Positions 13,758 through 14,450 of a DNA stretch of 14,450 nt are shown here, piece after piece. Source of the stretch: CAYYGL01 sp964471235 (GTDB lineage: Bacteria > Calditrichota > Calditrichia > RBG-13-44-9 > J075); NCBI GenBank assembly GCA_964471235.1, contig CAYYGL010000125.1, positions 1-14,450 of the forward strand. Direction: 5' to 3'. The number at the start of each line of letters is the position of its first letter. Position 1 is the first letter of the stretch. The notes beneath the pieces were generated by a model that was given only the letters and a program-made list of their open reading frames with translations, was not told where the DNA came from and did not search any database. The position numbers were made by a program, and so were the translations under genes.

Positions 13758-14450
13758 ATGGCATTGATTAAAATTCCGAAAGGATGGGAAATAAAGGAGA
13801 ATCGCATCACCCCGGAGGAAGTTTATCTCAACCGGCGTCAGTTCATGAAATCGATGGGGATTTTCAGTCTGGGTGCCTGGGCATTGTTAAACGGAGGTTT
13901 AACCGGGACCTCGGAAGCGGCTGCGCAGGCAACCGATGTAAAAGCCACAATCCCTCCCCAGCAACCGCCTTACCCGGTTACTCGCAATACCCGTTACCCG
14001 GTGGACCGCCCCATTACCGACGAGCTGGTGGCGGCATCGTATAATAATTACTATGAATTCACTACCAATAAAAACGGGGTATGGCGACTGGCACAGCAAC
14101 TGGATATATCACCCTGGCAGATTGAAGTAAGCGGAGAAGTGCATCATCCTAAAACTTATGATTTTGACGACCTGCTGAAACAAATGCCCTTAGAAGAGCG
14201 GGTATATCGGCATCGTTGTGTAGAAGCCTGGTCCATGGTGGTTCCCTGGAGCGGTTTTCCGTTTAAAGCGTTAATCGATGCCGTGCAGCCAACCTCCAAC
14301 GCACGGTATGTGCGGCTGGTTTCGTTTCATCGCCCCACACAAGCCCCCGGGCAAAAATCCCCCTGGTATAACTGGCCTTATTACGAAGGTTTAACCCTGG
14401 CAGAGGCAAGCAATGAGTTGGCGTTCCTGGTTACCGGGATTTACGGGCAT
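13758..14450 (+). CDS. msrP: MsrP/YedY-like molybdopterin oxidoreductase, catalytic subunit (3' end outside window)
   Basis: The first 231 residues of a sulfite-oxidase-fold molybdoenzyme that, in its best-known form, reduces methionine sulfoxide in periplasmic proteins together with the haem membrane protein MsrQ. A Tat signal is present: NRRQFMKSMG (25-34) followed by a hydrophobic stretch to about 52. The molybdenum-binding cysteine is Cys154 in HRCVEAWSMVVPWSGFP. WPYYEGLTLAEASNELAFLVTG near 212-228 is characteristic of MsrP rather than of plant or animal sulfite oxidases. The family is usually 300-335 residues, so about a quarter to a third is missing beyond the edge. The ATG follows AAAGGAG at 6-7 nt. 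It is divergent from the Crp/Fnr gene, across a long regulatory gap. Whether msrQ follows cannot be seen. Confidence 0.92.
   Translation, partial: MALIKIPKGWEIKENRITPEEVYLNRRQFMKSMGIFSLGAWALLNGGLTGTSEAAAQATDVKATIPPQQPPYPVTRNTRYPVDRPITDELVAASYNNYYEFTTNKNGVWRLAQQLDISPWQIEVSGEVHHPKTYDFDDLLKQMPLEERVYRHRCVEAWSMVVPWSGFPFKALIDAVQPTSNARYVRLVSFHRPTQAPGQKSPWYNWPYYEGLTLAEASNELAFLVTGIYGH

Noticed and set aside
1..14450. CRISPR array, tRNA, rRNA, transposase or prophage genes
   Set aside because: No regularly spaced repeats, cloverleaf-like sequences or mobile-element protein motifs were seen in the window.

Overview
The window looks like a chromosomal piece of a Gram-negative bacterium. It holds twelve complete protein genes and one gene cut by the right edge, with no rRNA, tRNA, CRISPR array, transposase or phage gene seen. 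Predicted lipoprotein signals, a RodZ-like protein, a heptosyltransferase-like GT9 enzyme and a Tat-exported molybdoenzyme all point to a diderm envelope. The gene styles (a CxxS thioredoxin-like lipoprotein, a Crp-type regulator without FNR cysteines) would fit a poorly sampled lineage of the Bacteroidota/Calditrichota type, but that placement is a low-confidence guess.

Left region (about 134-5511, all minus strand). Reading leftward: recJ single-strand exonuclease, then a rodZ-like gene starting 12 nt after it with a TTG codon, then a lipoprotein with a thioredoxin fold, then a gamma-glutamyltransferase. recJ and rodZ are probably cotranscribed. The 256-nt gap before the glutamyltransferase contains a palindromic repeat. 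The last two products both have N-terminal export signals, and both fit thiol or glutathione chemistry outside the cytoplasm.

Middle region (5721-11532, minus strand). Six genes are packed with gaps of 2 nt or overlaps of 1-10 nt: rhomboid protease, SAM methyltransferase, GT9, GT4, amidohydrolase, GT2. A good sigma-70-type promoter (TTGACA, 17 nt, TATTTT) lies just upstream of the rhomboid gene. The set reads as a surface glycan (lipopolysaccharide, O-chain or protein glycan) assembly operon. The rhomboid protease at its head and the metal-dependent amidohydrolase inside it are unusual members, and this is the most interesting system in the window.

Right region (11698-14450). tsaE (tRNA t6A synthesis) is divergent from the glycan operon and converges on a Crp/Fnr-family regulator gene, with a perfect 11-bp stem-loop between them. 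About 690 nt without a convincing gene separates the regulator from a divergent msrP/yedY-like molybdopterin oxidoreductase gene, which runs off the right edge. That gap contains several short palindromes that could be operators, a candidate plus-strand promoter, and a roughly 100-bp element with 15-bp terminal inverted repeats that resembles a miniature repeat element. Together msrP, the thioredoxin-like lipoprotein and the glutamyltransferase give the window a mild envelope redox theme, but nothing in the sequence ties them into one pathway.
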